This document shows positions 19,234 to 28,076 of a stretch of DNA of 64,000 bases, in pieces; positions within the stretch are counted from its first letter, which is position 1; every line of letters starts with the position of its first letter. Location: positions 1,674,001 to 1,738,000 of the forward strand of contig OY760140.1 of the NCBI GenBank assembly GCA_963663215.1. The letters are read 5' to 3'. Position numbers and translations under genes: made by a program. The notes under the pieces are model-generated. The model made no database searches, was not told the origin of the DNA, and saw nothing but the letters and a program-made list of their open reading frames with translations. The DNA is from BJGV01 sp003230615 (lineage in GTDB: Bacteria; Pseudomonadota; Gammaproteobacteria; Burkholderiales; Nitrosomonadaceae).

Positions 19234-19686
19234 ATGATGCAACCGGATACTTCAATTTTCAACGAAACCATGCGAAAATTCGGTGCGCCGCATACTGTGA
19301 TAAATAGATATCAACACTGGAGCATCTTATTACGACCGGTACAGATGACTCTAGGATCCATGGTCCTAGTAGCTCATGAGCCAGTCCATGCATTCTCTGA
19401 ACTCAGCCAAGCTAGTTTTACGGAACTACATAAGATAACGGTGCAGATAGAGTCTGCTTTGTTTCGTGCATTTGATTATGACAAACTAAATTATCTTATG
19501 CTAATGATGGTCGACCCGGACGTTCACTTTCATGTCATTCCCCGCTATGCCGGGCCGAAACAATTTCAAGACGTGGAATTTGTTGATCCCGGTTGGCCAG
19601 GGGCTCCCGATCTAAGCCATGCAAATAAAACCAGTGCATCAACTAATCTTAATATCATCGACCACATTGTGTCCTGCTTGGTATAA
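19234..19686 (+). CDS. HIT family nucleotide hydrolase/transferase
   Basis: A 150-residue histidine-triad protein. The core reads D96-V-H98-F-H100-V-I, so the nucleophile-position histidine (H98) and the next one are present, while the first residue of the usual HxHxH is aspartate. Family members cleave nucleotide-linked phosphates such as Ap4A or nucleotide sugars. It lies between the LicC-like nucleotidyltransferase and a desaturase and may recycle or use the CDP-linked product. Substrate unknown. An ATG doublet at 19234/19237 leaves the exact start open by one codon. Confidence 0.8.
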   Translation: MMQPDTSIFNETMRKFGAPHTVINRYQHWSILLRPVQMTLGSMVLVAHEPVHAFSELSQASFTELHKITVQIESALFRAFDYDKLNYLMLMMVDPDVHFHVIPRYAGPKQFQDVEFVDPGWPGAPDLSHANKTSASTNLNIIDHIVSCLV

Positions 19687-19869
19687 CATTGTGTGTTAAG
19701 ACCAAGGGCTGTTCATGGATTCTCGGTGGTGATGTCATCTTCGGTTTAAAGTCCAAACTAACAGTAAAAAATTAATTGATTAAATTAATAACATGAATAA
19801 TGGCAATTGCAAAAGTATAAATACCTTATTTCAATTATGGGAAGACTGGCCACATGATAGAGACGGAAA

Positions 19870-20910
19870 ATGACAGATCCGAACGTTAACAAGGAATTTC
19901 CATTCCGTGAGGCACACAAACTTGTCCATGACTTGATGACACCAAATCCTACAATCTACTGGCTGGACTTTCTTTTTCATATCTCACTAGGTTGGGCTGC
20001 CTTTGTGACGGCCTCGCTTGTGCCAACGTTTTCTGCTTGGCAACTTGTGGCATTTGTTATTGCAGCATTGGCTCATTATCGCGCAGCAATCTTCATTCAC
20101 GAACTTGCACATTTAAAAAAAGGCACATTCAATATATTTCGCCTGGTGTGGAACCTCACCAGTGGCATACCACTATTAATTCCGTCTTTTACTTATGACG
20201 GTGTACATTATGACCACCACAAACCCGATATCTATGGCACCAGCGAAGATGGTGAATATGTTCCCTTCGCAAGCCAAAAACCGACATTGATGATTGGTTA
20301 TGTATTATTTTCTTTCTTTTTACCATTTATATTTCTCTGCCGTTATTTATTGCTTACACCGCTATCTTACCTGATCCCGCCGCTACGTAAATTTTGTTGG
20401 GAGAGAGTGTCCTCGCTCACCATAAATCCAACTTATAAGCGCCCGAAAAACTGTATCCGCAATGACAAACACTGGCAACTACAGGAATTCGCAACCTTTG
20501 TATTTGCGACAACAGTCGTCACATGCGTCACACTGGGAATCTTGCCCTTCAAGGTTTTTGTTCTCTGGTATTTGGTCGGTATGGTTATTTTCTTTCTAAA
20601 CTCGTTACGTACGCTTACCGCTCACGCTTACCGCAATACCGGAAATCACAAGATGGGGTTTGCCGAACAATATCTCGATTCAATCAACATACCTGGTAAT
20701 TTATTTATCACTGCGTTGTGGGCCCCCGTAGGTCTACGTTACCATGCCACTCATCACCTTTTCATGAGCTTGCCTTACCACAATCTTGGCAAGGCGCAAC
20801 GTCGTTTGGTAAATGGTCTGAGTGACAACACGCTTTACCTAAAGACCGTGCGTAGTAGTATGAGGGACGCGCTGCGGCGCATTTGGGGAGAGGCATCAAA
20901 ATCACGTTGA
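19870..20910 (+). CDS. Fatty acid desaturase family membrane protein
   Basis: A 346-residue integral membrane protein with the di-iron histidine boxes of the desaturase/hydroxylase superfamily: HELAH (about residue 77), HYDHH (about 116) and HATHH (about 296). Hydrophobic segments lie between the boxes, and GMVIFFLNSLRTLTAH precedes the last one. Such enzymes introduce double bonds or hydroxyls into acyl chains or other lipids using oxygen and a ferredoxin or flavin partner. The reductase-ferredoxin protein at 1–541 is far away, so pairing is speculation. Its position in a glycan/lipid cluster suggests it modifies the lipid part of the surface molecule or its carrier. It ends 49 bases before the mutase-like gene. 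Confidence 0.85.
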   Translation: MTDPNVNKEFPFREAHKLVHDLMTPNPTIYWLDFLFHISLGWAAFVTASLVPTFSAWQLVAFVIAALAHYRAAIFIHELAHLKKGTFNIFRLVWNLTSGIPLLIPSFTYDGVHYDHHKPDIYGTSEDGEYVPFASQKPTLMIGYVLFSFFLPFIFLCRYLLLTPLSYLIPPLRKFCWERVSSLTINPTYKRPKNCIRNDKHWQLQEFATFVFATTVVTCVTLGILPFKVFVLWYLVGMVIFFLNSLRTLTAHAYRNTGNHKMGFAEQYLDSINIPGNLFITALWAPVGLRYHATHHLFMSLPYHNLGKAQRRLVNGLSDNTLYLKTVRSSMRDALRRIWGEASKSR

Positions 20911-20959
20911 ACCATGTGCTGGTTACCAGCGAAATTACGCTGATCAGGCAAGATAGCGT

Positions 20960-21664
20960 ATGACACAACTTATTCTGCTACGACATGGGCAAAGTATCTG
21001 GAATCGTGATAAACGTTTTACTGGCTGGAGCGATGTCGCGCTTAGTCCCCATGGTGAGCAGGAAGCAGAGCGAGCCGGACGCCTACTTAAAGAAACAGGA
21101 TATACATTCGATGCATGTTTTACATCGGAACTCAAACGCTCTACCGATACACTGCGTATTGTTTTATCAACAATGGGGCTCAGTAACATACCTATACGCC
21201 AGAACTGGCGACTGAATGAACGTCACTATGGTGCTTTGGAGGGAATCGAGCGCTGGGCTGCCATCAAAAAATTTGGTATCTGGCCCGTCGTTGGCTGTCA
21301 GTTAAAATTTAATGCGTCTCCACCGCCTCTTGATCCAGCAGATAAGCGCTTTCCGGGAAACCAAACACGTTACTCAGATATTGTTCAGAATGAATTACCA
21401 CTTGCAGAGAGTCTGCAACAGACACAAGTACGGATGCTGTCTTATTGGCAAGGAACAATCATACCCGAGCTCCAGAATGGCAAAAGGATTCTAATTGTAT
21501 CTCACAAAAATATCTTGCGTACGTTGATGATGCAGCTAGACGGAATATCCAACATAGAGGTTATGAAACTATCAATAGCCACTTGCCGCCCACTAGTCTA
21601 TGAGCTTAATAATAAACTACGCACTATCCAGAAACACTATGTAGACTTCCGGTATGATCGGTAA
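20960..21664 (+). CDS. 2,3-bisphosphoglycerate-dependent phosphoglycerate mutase family protein (divergent)
   Basis: A 234-residue histidine phosphatase-fold protein with the N-terminal R8-H9-G10, FTGWSDVALS, LNERHYGALEG and a second histidine in SHKNILRTLM. These match cofactor-dependent phosphoglycerate mutases. However, the KAET and QVxxWRRS-type blocks normally following ERHYG are replaced by unrelated sequence (IERWAAIKKFG), and the usual AHGNSLR is SHKNILR. The catalytic RHG, glutamate and second histidine are kept, so it is likely an active phosphatase or mutase with shifted specificity. Its location in a surface-lipid cluster, far from the glycolytic genes, also argues against a housekeeping role. 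I leave the gene symbol blank for that reason. Confidence 0.75.
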   Translation: MTQLILLRHGQSIWNRDKRFTGWSDVALSPHGEQEAERAGRLLKETGYTFDACFTSELKRSTDTLRIVLSTMGLSNIPIRQNWRLNERHYGALEGIERWAAIKKFGIWPVVGCQLKFNASPPPLDPADKRFPGNQTRYSDIVQNELPLAESLQQTQVRMLSYWQGTIIPELQNGKRILIVSHKNILRTLMMQLDGISNIEVMKLSIATCRPLVYELNNKLRTIQKHYVDFRYDR

Positions 21665-21741
21665 CACAATTTACTCTAGATTTTTTAGTATTATGAATAT
21701 GAATCTATTTGTAGCAACAGAAAAGACTACTGATTACTTTT

Positions 21742-22833
21742 TCAATTTGGAATATCCTGCCGCATCTCTCTAGTAGAAAAATCTTTGAGGAAGCTAAGAT
21801 TGCTATCAATCTTCTTCATATTATTGATATATCTAACCACCTCATCACCCAAAAATATATAGCCGTTGGTACTTAAATGAGTATCATTTGGCACATAAAA
21901 ATCTTTAACTTGTCGACTTTCTCGTATAAATTTTTCGTCCAAGTTTGGTACTGTTAGTTCTTTATGCTGTGCAAGTTTTTGCCAAATATTGACGTATGGA
22001 TTCCTATTATATTTTCCGTATCCAAGATAAACGGTTGACTTATCTGGAACAATAAGCCAAATGGCTTGGATACCAACTTTATGCAAATTCCTATTTACAG
22101 CGAGAACATTTGCGATCGCACTATATGTTTTTTTCTTAAAATCGTTGAAATAGAATAGCCCGTACTCACACATTTTATTAGTAAACAATTTACAGCCGTC
22201 GATAGGAACTACTCGAACAGGACCAAATTCTATGAAATCTTGGGAAGTATTTAACCTGCTGAGTTTAATTTTGTTATATAAAGCCTTGAACATCCAGTCT
22301 CCCCCAAGCGGATTCTTAGTTGAAGGAATTCTTATGCGATCAGTCTCTGGAGCTAAACCAGCGTAGGCATTTTTCCTAATATTGATCGTCTTATTACATC
22401 TATAACTCATGTTTTTCTGAAAAGAACGTTCTATACTTTCGATAACCATATAACGACCTCTAAAACCTGCCTGACGTACCGTGACTCCTATGTCCTCACA
22501 TAGCATTAGAGGGTTCCAATGCCAAGTGGCTGGTTTTAGACCTTCTGAAACCAGCTGGCTTTGCCATACAAGCCCAGCTGAAAAAGAATCTCCAATAACC
22601 AACACATCAGCTTCTTCAATGGAAAAACTCTTCATGCGCTCTACTGGAACGAACGGTTGTTGCATATTCCATCCAAAATCCTCTTCTAATAAATATCCCA
22701 ACCTGGTCAAATCTCCATTCAGTGGCTCAAACCAAGTTTCCATACTCCATATCAACCACGCCAAGAAGAAAAATGGACATGCCAGAATTAAGCTGTATTT
22801 TTTAAAGCTAAGCGAATATATGTGATATTTCAT
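21742..22833 (-). CDS. AlgJ/AlgX-like SGNH acetyltransferase/hydrolase
   Basis: A 363-residue protein with one N-terminal membrane anchor (about residues 14–30) and an SGNH fold. The nucleophile block is VIGDSFSAG (about residue 79) and the Asp-x-x-His pair is in NDTHLSTNGY near the C-terminus. AlgJ/AlgX-type proteins transfer acetyl groups to periplasmic polysaccharide, fed by an AlgI-like MBOAT channel. The MBOAT gene ends 34 bases upstream in the same direction, so the pair forms an O-acetylation module. Which sugar is acetylated is unknown. It is convergent with the mutase gene across a spacer of about 77 bases. Confidence 0.82.
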   Translation of the reverse strand: MKYHIYSLSFKKYSLILACPFFFLAWLIWSMETWFEPLNGDLTRLGYLLEEDFGWNMQQPFVPVERMKSFSIEEADVLVIGDSFSAGLVWQSQLVSEGLKPATWHWNPLMLCEDIGVTVRQAGFRGRYMVIESIERSFQKNMSYRCNKTINIRKNAYAGLAPETDRIRIPSTKNPLGGDWMFKALYNKIKLSRLNTSQDFIEFGPVRVVPIDGCKLFTNKMCEYGLFYFNDFKKKTYSAIANVLAVNRNLHKVGIQAIWLIVPDKSTVYLGYGKYNRNPYVNIWQKLAQHKELTVPNLDEKFIRESRQVKDFYVPNDTHLSTNGYIFLGDEVVRYINNMKKIDSNLSFLKDFSTREMRQDIPN

Positions 22834-22867
22834 TTCGATTTATAAAAACTAAATCTTTAAGAACCAA

Positions 22868-24427
22868 TCAGAACTGGAAATACAAGAATGCTGATTGCTT
22901 GTGTAAGTTAATAATGACAAGAAAACCAATCATCATCATCATAAATACCCCTAATAAAGATGATTGCCAAACTAAACCAGTCTGCTTTTCCCTTGGTTTA
23001 TTAGGCGAATCCAAAACAGTCTCAAAGTTAGCCATTATTTGTTGAACGTTTGGCAACATAAAAACTACAAACATTCCAGGAACAAGTATCTTGATGGCTC
23101 TGAAAGCATCTAGGTTGGTTAAATGCATAGCCCCAAAAAACTCTGCGCCGTAGTTTCTCATGATGGATGCAAGACCAGTGTTTCCCAAGCCTTTTGAAAA
23201 GGTTATACCGTTTAATCCCAACATTCCTCTCAACAAATCGACTGCTGTAGAAAAGTTCTCAGCACGGAAGAATACCCATCCAACTACGACCGCTAAAAAA
23301 GTTAGTATCCCTGCACCTAAATTTCCCCATCTACCTATCCCAGTCCAACTCATGCGCTGCTTTAAACTCCGCCAAGCATAGTTCACCATTAAGTACAATC
23401 CATGTAATCCACCCCAAACAACAAATGTCCAACCCGCACCATGCCATAGACCACCCAGCAACATTGTAATCATCAAGTTCAAATACCGACGAGAACTACC
23501 CTTGCGGTTACCACCAAGCGGGATATACAAATAATCGCGTAAAAATCGTGACAATGTCATGTGCCAACGTCGCCAGAATTCAATAATACTTGTTGATTTG
23601 TAGGGCGAATTAAAATTCATTGGCAGTCGAACATTAAACATTAGTGATAGGCCAATTGCCATATCCGTATAGCCTGAGAAGTCGAAATACAACTGTAGTG
23701 TGTAAGCTAGCGCCCCTATCCACGCCTCGAAAAACATCGGATGTCCACCTGCACCAACAGCATTAAAAATAGGAGTGACAAATTCGCCTAAAGGATCGGC
23801 AACTAAAACCTTTTTGGCTAGACCTAAAATGAAAATTGTTAGACCTACAGCGATATTTTCCCAATGAATACGATAAGCACTCGATCCTGAAAACTGTGGC
23901 ATCATTTCCTTGTGATGCAACACTGGGCCGGCAATTAGATGGGGAAAATATGTAACGAACAGAGTATAGCGAACAAAGTTAGGCTCCTTCACCTTACCCT
24001 GATATGCTTCTACCAAAAAGGTGATCTGAGTAAATGTAAAGAACGAGATGCCTAGTGGCAGAATGATATTGCCTATGTCCCATTGTGAACCCGCAACACT
24101 GTTTAAACTTTCGATGAAAAAATTAGCGTATTTATAGTAGCTAAGCAAAAACAGGTTGAAGACAATGGCAACACTGAGGAGTTGTTTTTTGCGTATTTCA
24201 TTATGTTGCAAACCAGCCTTGGTGATCCATAATCCGAAAGTATAGTTGCACACAATAGAGCTTAATAGCAGCCCGACATAGGCCAGATTCCAGTAGCCAT
24301 AGAAAAACAGTGATGCTAACGCTAACCAGCTTGCGGCATAAACTTGGCTTACACGCGACAACCAGAAAAATCCCAGTAGAACGACTGGCAGAAATAAGAA
24401 GATAAAGACGTAGGAATTAAATAGCAT
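22868..24427 (-). CDS. MBOAT family O-acyltransferase (AlgI-like)
   Basis: A 519-residue polytopic membrane protein. Key blocks are YFPHLIAGPVLHH, YFDFSGYTDMAIGL, FNSPYKSTSIIEFWRRWHM, FLRDYLYIPLGG and the catalytic-histidine block GGLWHGAGWTFVVWG. These are diagnostic for AlgI/DltB-like acyltransferases, which move acetyl groups across the inner membrane. The downstream SGNH gene is the expected partner. The ATG at 24427 is supported by the family start LFNSYVFIFLFLP. Together with the adjacent glycosyltransferases it points to an O-acetylated exopolysaccharide or O-antigen. Confidence 0.93.
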   Translation of the reverse strand: MLFNSYVFIFLFLPVVLLGFFWLSRVSQVYAASWLALASLFFYGYWNLAYVGLLLSSIVCNYTFGLWITKAGLQHNEIRKKQLLSVAIVFNLFLLSYYKYANFFIESLNSVAGSQWDIGNIILPLGISFFTFTQITFLVEAYQGKVKEPNFVRYTLFVTYFPHLIAGPVLHHKEMMPQFSGSSAYRIHWENIAVGLTIFILGLAKKVLVADPLGEFVTPIFNAVGAGGHPMFFEAWIGALAYTLQLYFDFSGYTDMAIGLSLMFNVRLPMNFNSPYKSTSIIEFWRRWHMTLSRFLRDYLYIPLGGNRKGSSRRYLNLMITMLLGGLWHGAGWTFVVWGGLHGLYLMVNYAWRSLKQRMSWTGIGRWGNLGAGILTFLAVVVGWVFFRAENFSTAVDLLRGMLGLNGITFSKGLGNTGLASIMRNYGAEFFGAMHLTNLDAFRAIKILVPGMFVVFMLPNVQQIMANFETVLDSPNKPREKQTGLVWQSSLLGVFMMMMIGFLVIINLHKQSAFLYFQF

Positions 24428-24540
24428 TTAGAGCATTACTTGAACGAAATCCAATACAAAGCTGTATAAGTCCATCAAAAAAGTATCGAGACCTCTTGTA
24501 ATTCATCTTCAAAGAAAATGAAAAATATAAGCTTTTAAGA

Positions 24541-25605
24541 CTATTTGGAAAGTAATTTCGCTGTACCATTTTGCGTTGCGGAACCCCCTCCCCACAAAAG
24601 TATCTTGACTCCTCGTGCACGACCCAGTAGTACAAGGGATGCGCGTAGCAATCGTGGAGCATCGGGCAGTATCCATATATCGGAAATACGTTTATCCAAG
24701 CGTAGCCAGCCACGCAACAACATAAGCCTTACTGTCACCGACAGGTTAGCAGAACTGTTTAGCATATGAAGGCAAAAAAGATGAGTGGAAGGCTCAGACG
24801 TAAGCCAATGAACACCGCCCCCCTCTCGGAAAACGTTCTCGACCGCGTTGAGTAGATTTGATGGAAAATCAGCTAATAAGCAACTACCAGTGAGGAGCAG
24901 GATGTTGCGCTGTGCATTTGGATAACGTGAAAAGTAGAGGGTGCGGCTACGACGCTTCAGCGCCCGGTAGGCCCAGCTGCGACCAAACGACCCACCACCC
25001 TTGTGATAGATAAGAGTATCTGGATGCACACCCATACGCCAGTTTTGCTGGTCAATCCGACGGCCTAAATCTATATCCTCGTAGTAACCTCGGCCAAATG
25101 CTGGATCGAAACCACCAACTTCTTGGAAAACACTACGTCGGATCAAAAACGCATAACCCGCAAGACGATGCGTGAGAATATAACCACCTGGTTGGCGTAT
25201 ATGCTGGTTAAGATTATAGTCGGCATAACCGTTGCCAGCGGGAATCATTACCGCAAGTTTCGAATCAACTGCAAACGCTGCACACATTGGCGGCAGGAAA
25301 TCCTCACTTACCTCGGTATCTGAGTTAAGTACCAGCACATAGGACGCATCCGAACGGCCAATTGCCTCATTCACAGAAGTGCCAAAGCCCTGATTCTTCT
25401 GTGAATGATGAACATGGACGCATTCATATGGTAGATTATCAAGCATCTCCCGAGTCTCGATGCCAGATGCATCATCCTGGATATAAATATGTGCTATAGA
25501 CTTACCAAGGCAGGATACGACGGAATCAATGCAACGTCGTGTCAGAACAGGCGCGTTGTAGACCGGTATTACAACATCGACGGACGGTACTGCCATCTCA
25601 CTCAT
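24541..25605 (-). CDS. GT2 family glycosyltransferase (rhamnosyltransferase-like)
   Basis: A protein of about 354 residues with a GT-A fold: VDVVIPVYNAPVLTRRCIDSV, IYIQDDASG, the metal-binding region VLVLNSDTEV, and GGFDPAFGRGYYEDIDLGRRI, a block typical of WbbL-type transferases. I chose ATG 25605 (followed by SEMAVPSVDVV); ATG 25596 is equally possible, and the longer TTG start at 25641 has no support. It lies between the acyltransferase pair and another transferase-like gene, all leftward, and probably adds a sugar (rhamnose is made by rfbBDAC) to the same polymer. Confidence 0.88.
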   Translation of the reverse strand: MSEMAVPSVDVVIPVYNAPVLTRRCIDSVVSCLGKSIAHIYIQDDASGIETREMLDNLPYECVHVHHSQKNQGFGTSVNEAIGRSDASYVLVLNSDTEVSEDFLPPMCAAFAVDSKLAVMIPAGNGYADYNLNQHIRQPGGYILTHRLAGYAFLIRRSVFQEVGGFDPAFGRGYYEDIDLGRRIDQQNWRMGVHPDTLIYHKGGGSFGRSWAYRALKRRSRTLYFSRYPNAQRNILLLTGSCLLADFPSNLLNAVENVFREGGGVHWLTSEPSTHLFCLHMLNSSANLSVTVRLMLLRGWLRLDKRISDIWILPDAPRLLRASLVLLGRARGVKILLWGGGSATQNGTAKLLSK

Positions 25606-25678
25606 ACAGCTCAATAATATCCCTAAAGAATCTCTGAACAACCAAAGTAATTATGCCAAAGTGACTATCAGGATGCGC

Positions 25679-26980
25679 TCACTTAGGTAAGTTCGATCTA
25701 TACAGATCTGTTGCCCGCACTTGTTCTTCTAGCAAGGCGACATAACGAGGTAACACATCTGGCCCGATTACATCGATCATTTCCTTCAGGAAGCGCTGAC
25801 GATGTTCTTCTATGTAAAAAGAACCACAGCCATTTGAAAGAAATCCATCAATCTTTTTGTACACGTCATCTCTACACCTCAATTCAGTCTCAGGCATAAA
25901 ATCAGCTATTGTAGATCGGCCCGCATGTAGGTAATCAGCTGCTAACACGGGTTTGTTTATCTTGACTGCTTCAAACGCAACTGAAGTCGCAATGTCGATA
26001 ATAACATCTGCCCAATTCAATAGATGAGCAGAATGAACATTAGCACCTGCTATACTCACGTTTGGCAGGCGCAAAAGAATAGCATCCTTTGTCAATGATT
26101 GTTTCCAGCCACTGCGGGTATGTGGTTTGATCACTATCATAACCCCCGTGAAAGAGGCGATCATCTGTACCACTTCGCGAACTTCCTCCCAAAATGTCGT
26201 AAAGTTACTTTTTCTTAAAAAGATCGCCACTTTAAGTTTGTTGTCTGATCGGATTAGTGGTGCAGGGGGTAATAATTCAGCCAACTTTGTCAGCCATTCG
26301 TCACAGTAGCGTGGTGAACCCAGCACAGCTATCGCCTGGCTATCTAGGAAAGGACGAAAGCGTCCAGCACACAATTCGTTTGGAACGACAAGCTTATCAA
26401 ACATCCGCGCAGCGGCAAATGTATTATCTGGCTTGAGGCTCCATTCACGGCGTCGTATCAATTGATTGGCGTGGGGACTATCACCATGAGGCAACGATAC
26501 CGTACGAAAACCCCTTGTGCGCGCCATTGATATCACCGTTTCAACCCATTCAACGCTAATAACCGAATTTCTCTCGATCCAGTCAAATGCTACTACACCC
26601 TCATTAGCTCCTTCAAAACCATGCACCAATAGGCGCTTGCTAGTAAGCCGCCAGGTAGACTCACGATTTTTAACATCATAAATTTGAGCCAATACTCTGA
26701 CAAGGGGACCTATGAACGATCGACGCAAGCTACCGGACAACAATAGCATTTGTATACGCCATCTTATAAATTCGAGTGGTGTCAACAACTCACGAATATG
26801 ATTTACTCTTACGCCATCAAACTTACTCAGACATTCGATACGAAAATCTTTTCGAAACTTGGCATTACCAATCAGAACGACATCGCAGTTATGGCCAGAA
26901 TCGACCCATTTATATATGACGGGGGTGATGTGATCGATATCGTTATAATGGCGAAGGAAAAAAAGGGCCTTCATGCTCAT
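25679..26980 (-). CDS. Putative GT-B-like capsule/surface polysaccharide transferase
   Basis: A 433-residue soluble protein I recognise only at fold level. The N-terminal half carries KALFFLRHYNDIDHITPVIY. The C-terminal half has KLKVAIFLRKSNFTTFWEE, VVIKPHTRSGW and WADVIIDIATSVAFEAVKINKPVL. That layout, with an HTR/Arg phosphate grip and an S-x-A-FEA loop, resembles CDP-glycerol glycerophosphotransferase-like and KpsS/LipB-like enzymes. No membrane segment is visible. Its gene is divergent from the KdsB-like gene at 27276, which supports a role in handling a CMP-activated or glycerol-phosphate-like donor. Exact reaction unknown. Confidence 0.6.
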   Translation of the reverse strand: MSMKALFFLRHYNDIDHITPVIYKWVDSGHNCDVVLIGNAKFRKDFRIECLSKFDGVRVNHIRELLTPLEFIRWRIQMLLLSGSLRRSFIGPLVRVLAQIYDVKNRESTWRLTSKRLLVHGFEGANEGVVAFDWIERNSVISVEWVETVISMARTRGFRTVSLPHGDSPHANQLIRRREWSLKPDNTFAAARMFDKLVVPNELCAGRFRPFLDSQAIAVLGSPRYCDEWLTKLAELLPPAPLIRSDNKLKVAIFLRKSNFTTFWEEVREVVQMIASFTGVMIVIKPHTRSGWKQSLTKDAILLRLPNVSIAGANVHSAHLLNWADVIIDIATSVAFEAVKINKPVLAADYLHAGRSTIADFMPETELRCRDDVYKKIDGFLSNGCGSFYIEEHRQRFLKEMIDVIGPDVLPRYVALLEEQVRATDLYRSNLPK

Positions 26981-27275
26981 GCACTCATTCTTACTACCTT
27001 ATTGATAAGCATTATGTCTATCATTTAATGGAATATTCTAGATATGTAAAGGTTGTGGAAACGCGCAAAATTGTACACTGGCAGGTGTTCAATTACCAGC
27101 TTAGATATCTCAGCCTCTCGCAGAGAATTCCCTCTGGTGGTAGGATTAGACTCAAATCACAAACTTTTAATAAAAATACAAGATCTAGATCCTAGTATAT
27201 TAATTTGGTTAAACAACTAACAACAAACAAATAAAAAATCAAGATAAACAAACCCCGATAAACTAAAAATTACTT
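26981..27275. promoter_or_regulatory. Divergent intergenic region between the transferase operon and the KdsB-like cassette
   Basis: About 295 AT-rich bases separate two divergent transcription units, so both promoters should lie here. I see no strongly matching -35/-10 pair and no operator-like repeat that I can defend. Confidence 0.35.
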
Positions 27276-28025
27276 ATGAAAACAATTGCCGTAATTCCGG
27301 CACGTATGGATTCATCGCGTTTTCCCGGCAAACCGATTGCAATGCTACTAGGCCGTACCATGCTTGAACATATCTACAAACGCGTCATTCTGAGTAACTC
27401 TCTTGATGCCACTTACATTGCTACTTGTGACGAAGAAATTAGACAGGTGGCACAAGATTTTGGCGCACCTGTAATTATGACTGCTAATAGCCATGAACGA
27501 GCAAGTGACCGGGTAGCCGAAGCAGTTGCAGAAATCGATGCAGAGCTCATTGTCATGGTACAAGGTGACGAACCGATGACACACCCAAAAATGATCGACA
27601 CTGCGGTAGCACCATTCAGAGATGATTTGCAACTAAACTGTGTAAACCTTGTGCGCAGTATCGATAACGAAGCTGATTTCTACAATATCAACACTATCAA
27701 GGTAATAATGAATCAACAGGGTGATGCGCTTTATATGTCACGACAACCAATTCCAACCATAGATAAATTAGGTTTTATGCAGACACCTACCTATAAACAA
27801 GTATGCATCATTCCTTTTCGGCGCACTACTTTGTTTGATTACACTCGTTTGCCTCCAACGCCACTTGAACAACTAGAATCTGTAGACATGCTACGATTAC
27901 TAGAGCATGGCTACCGTGTAAAGATGGTAAAAACCGAGTTTGACACCCATGCAGTCGATACAAAGGCCGACTTGGCACGTGTAGCTAAATTGATGGAGTC
28001 GGATCCCTTACTAGCCTCTTATTGA
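27276..28025 (+). CDS. kdsB: KdsB-like CMP-ulosonic acid synthetase (3-deoxy-manno-octulosonate cytidylyltransferase family)
   Basis: A 249-residue enzyme with TIAVIPARMDSSRFPGKPI, the TCDEEI block, HERASDRVAEAV and VMVQGDEPM. These place it firmly in the CMP-Kdo synthetase family, which couples CTP to a 3-deoxy-ulosonic acid for transfer to LPS or capsule. It opens a rightward cassette of aldolase, dehydrogenase, SDR and HAD phosphatase, a setting not expected for the housekeeping kdsB. It may activate a Kdo variant made by those enzymes; whether it is the sole kdsB of the genome cannot be seen here. The aldolase gene starts 51 bases downstream. Confidence 0.88.
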   Translation: MKTIAVIPARMDSSRFPGKPIAMLLGRTMLEHIYKRVILSNSLDATYIATCDEEIRQVAQDFGAPVIMTANSHERASDRVAEAVAEIDAELIVMVQGDEPMTHPKMIDTAVAPFRDDLQLNCVNLVRSIDNEADFYNINTIKVIMNQQGDALYMSRQPIPTIDKLGFMQTPTYKQVCIIPFRRTTLFDYTRLPPTPLEQLESVDMLRLLEHGYRVKMVKTEFDTHAVDTKADLARVAKLMESDPLLASY

Positions 28026-28076
28026 AATCAGGTATCCTCACAATCGGTAATTCTAGCAGCTTATAAAGGAGCGCCC

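Noticed and set aside
19519..19533. HIT motif with aspartate in place of the first histidine, as a sign of inactivation
   Set aside because: The nucleophile-position histidine and the next one are present and I recall similar DVHFHV forms, so I do not read it as damage.
24417..24506. 29-codon minus-strand frame (MNYKRSRYFFDG…) with GAAG before the ATG
   Set aside because: Ends inside the start of the MBOAT gene and resembles no known protein; too little evidence.
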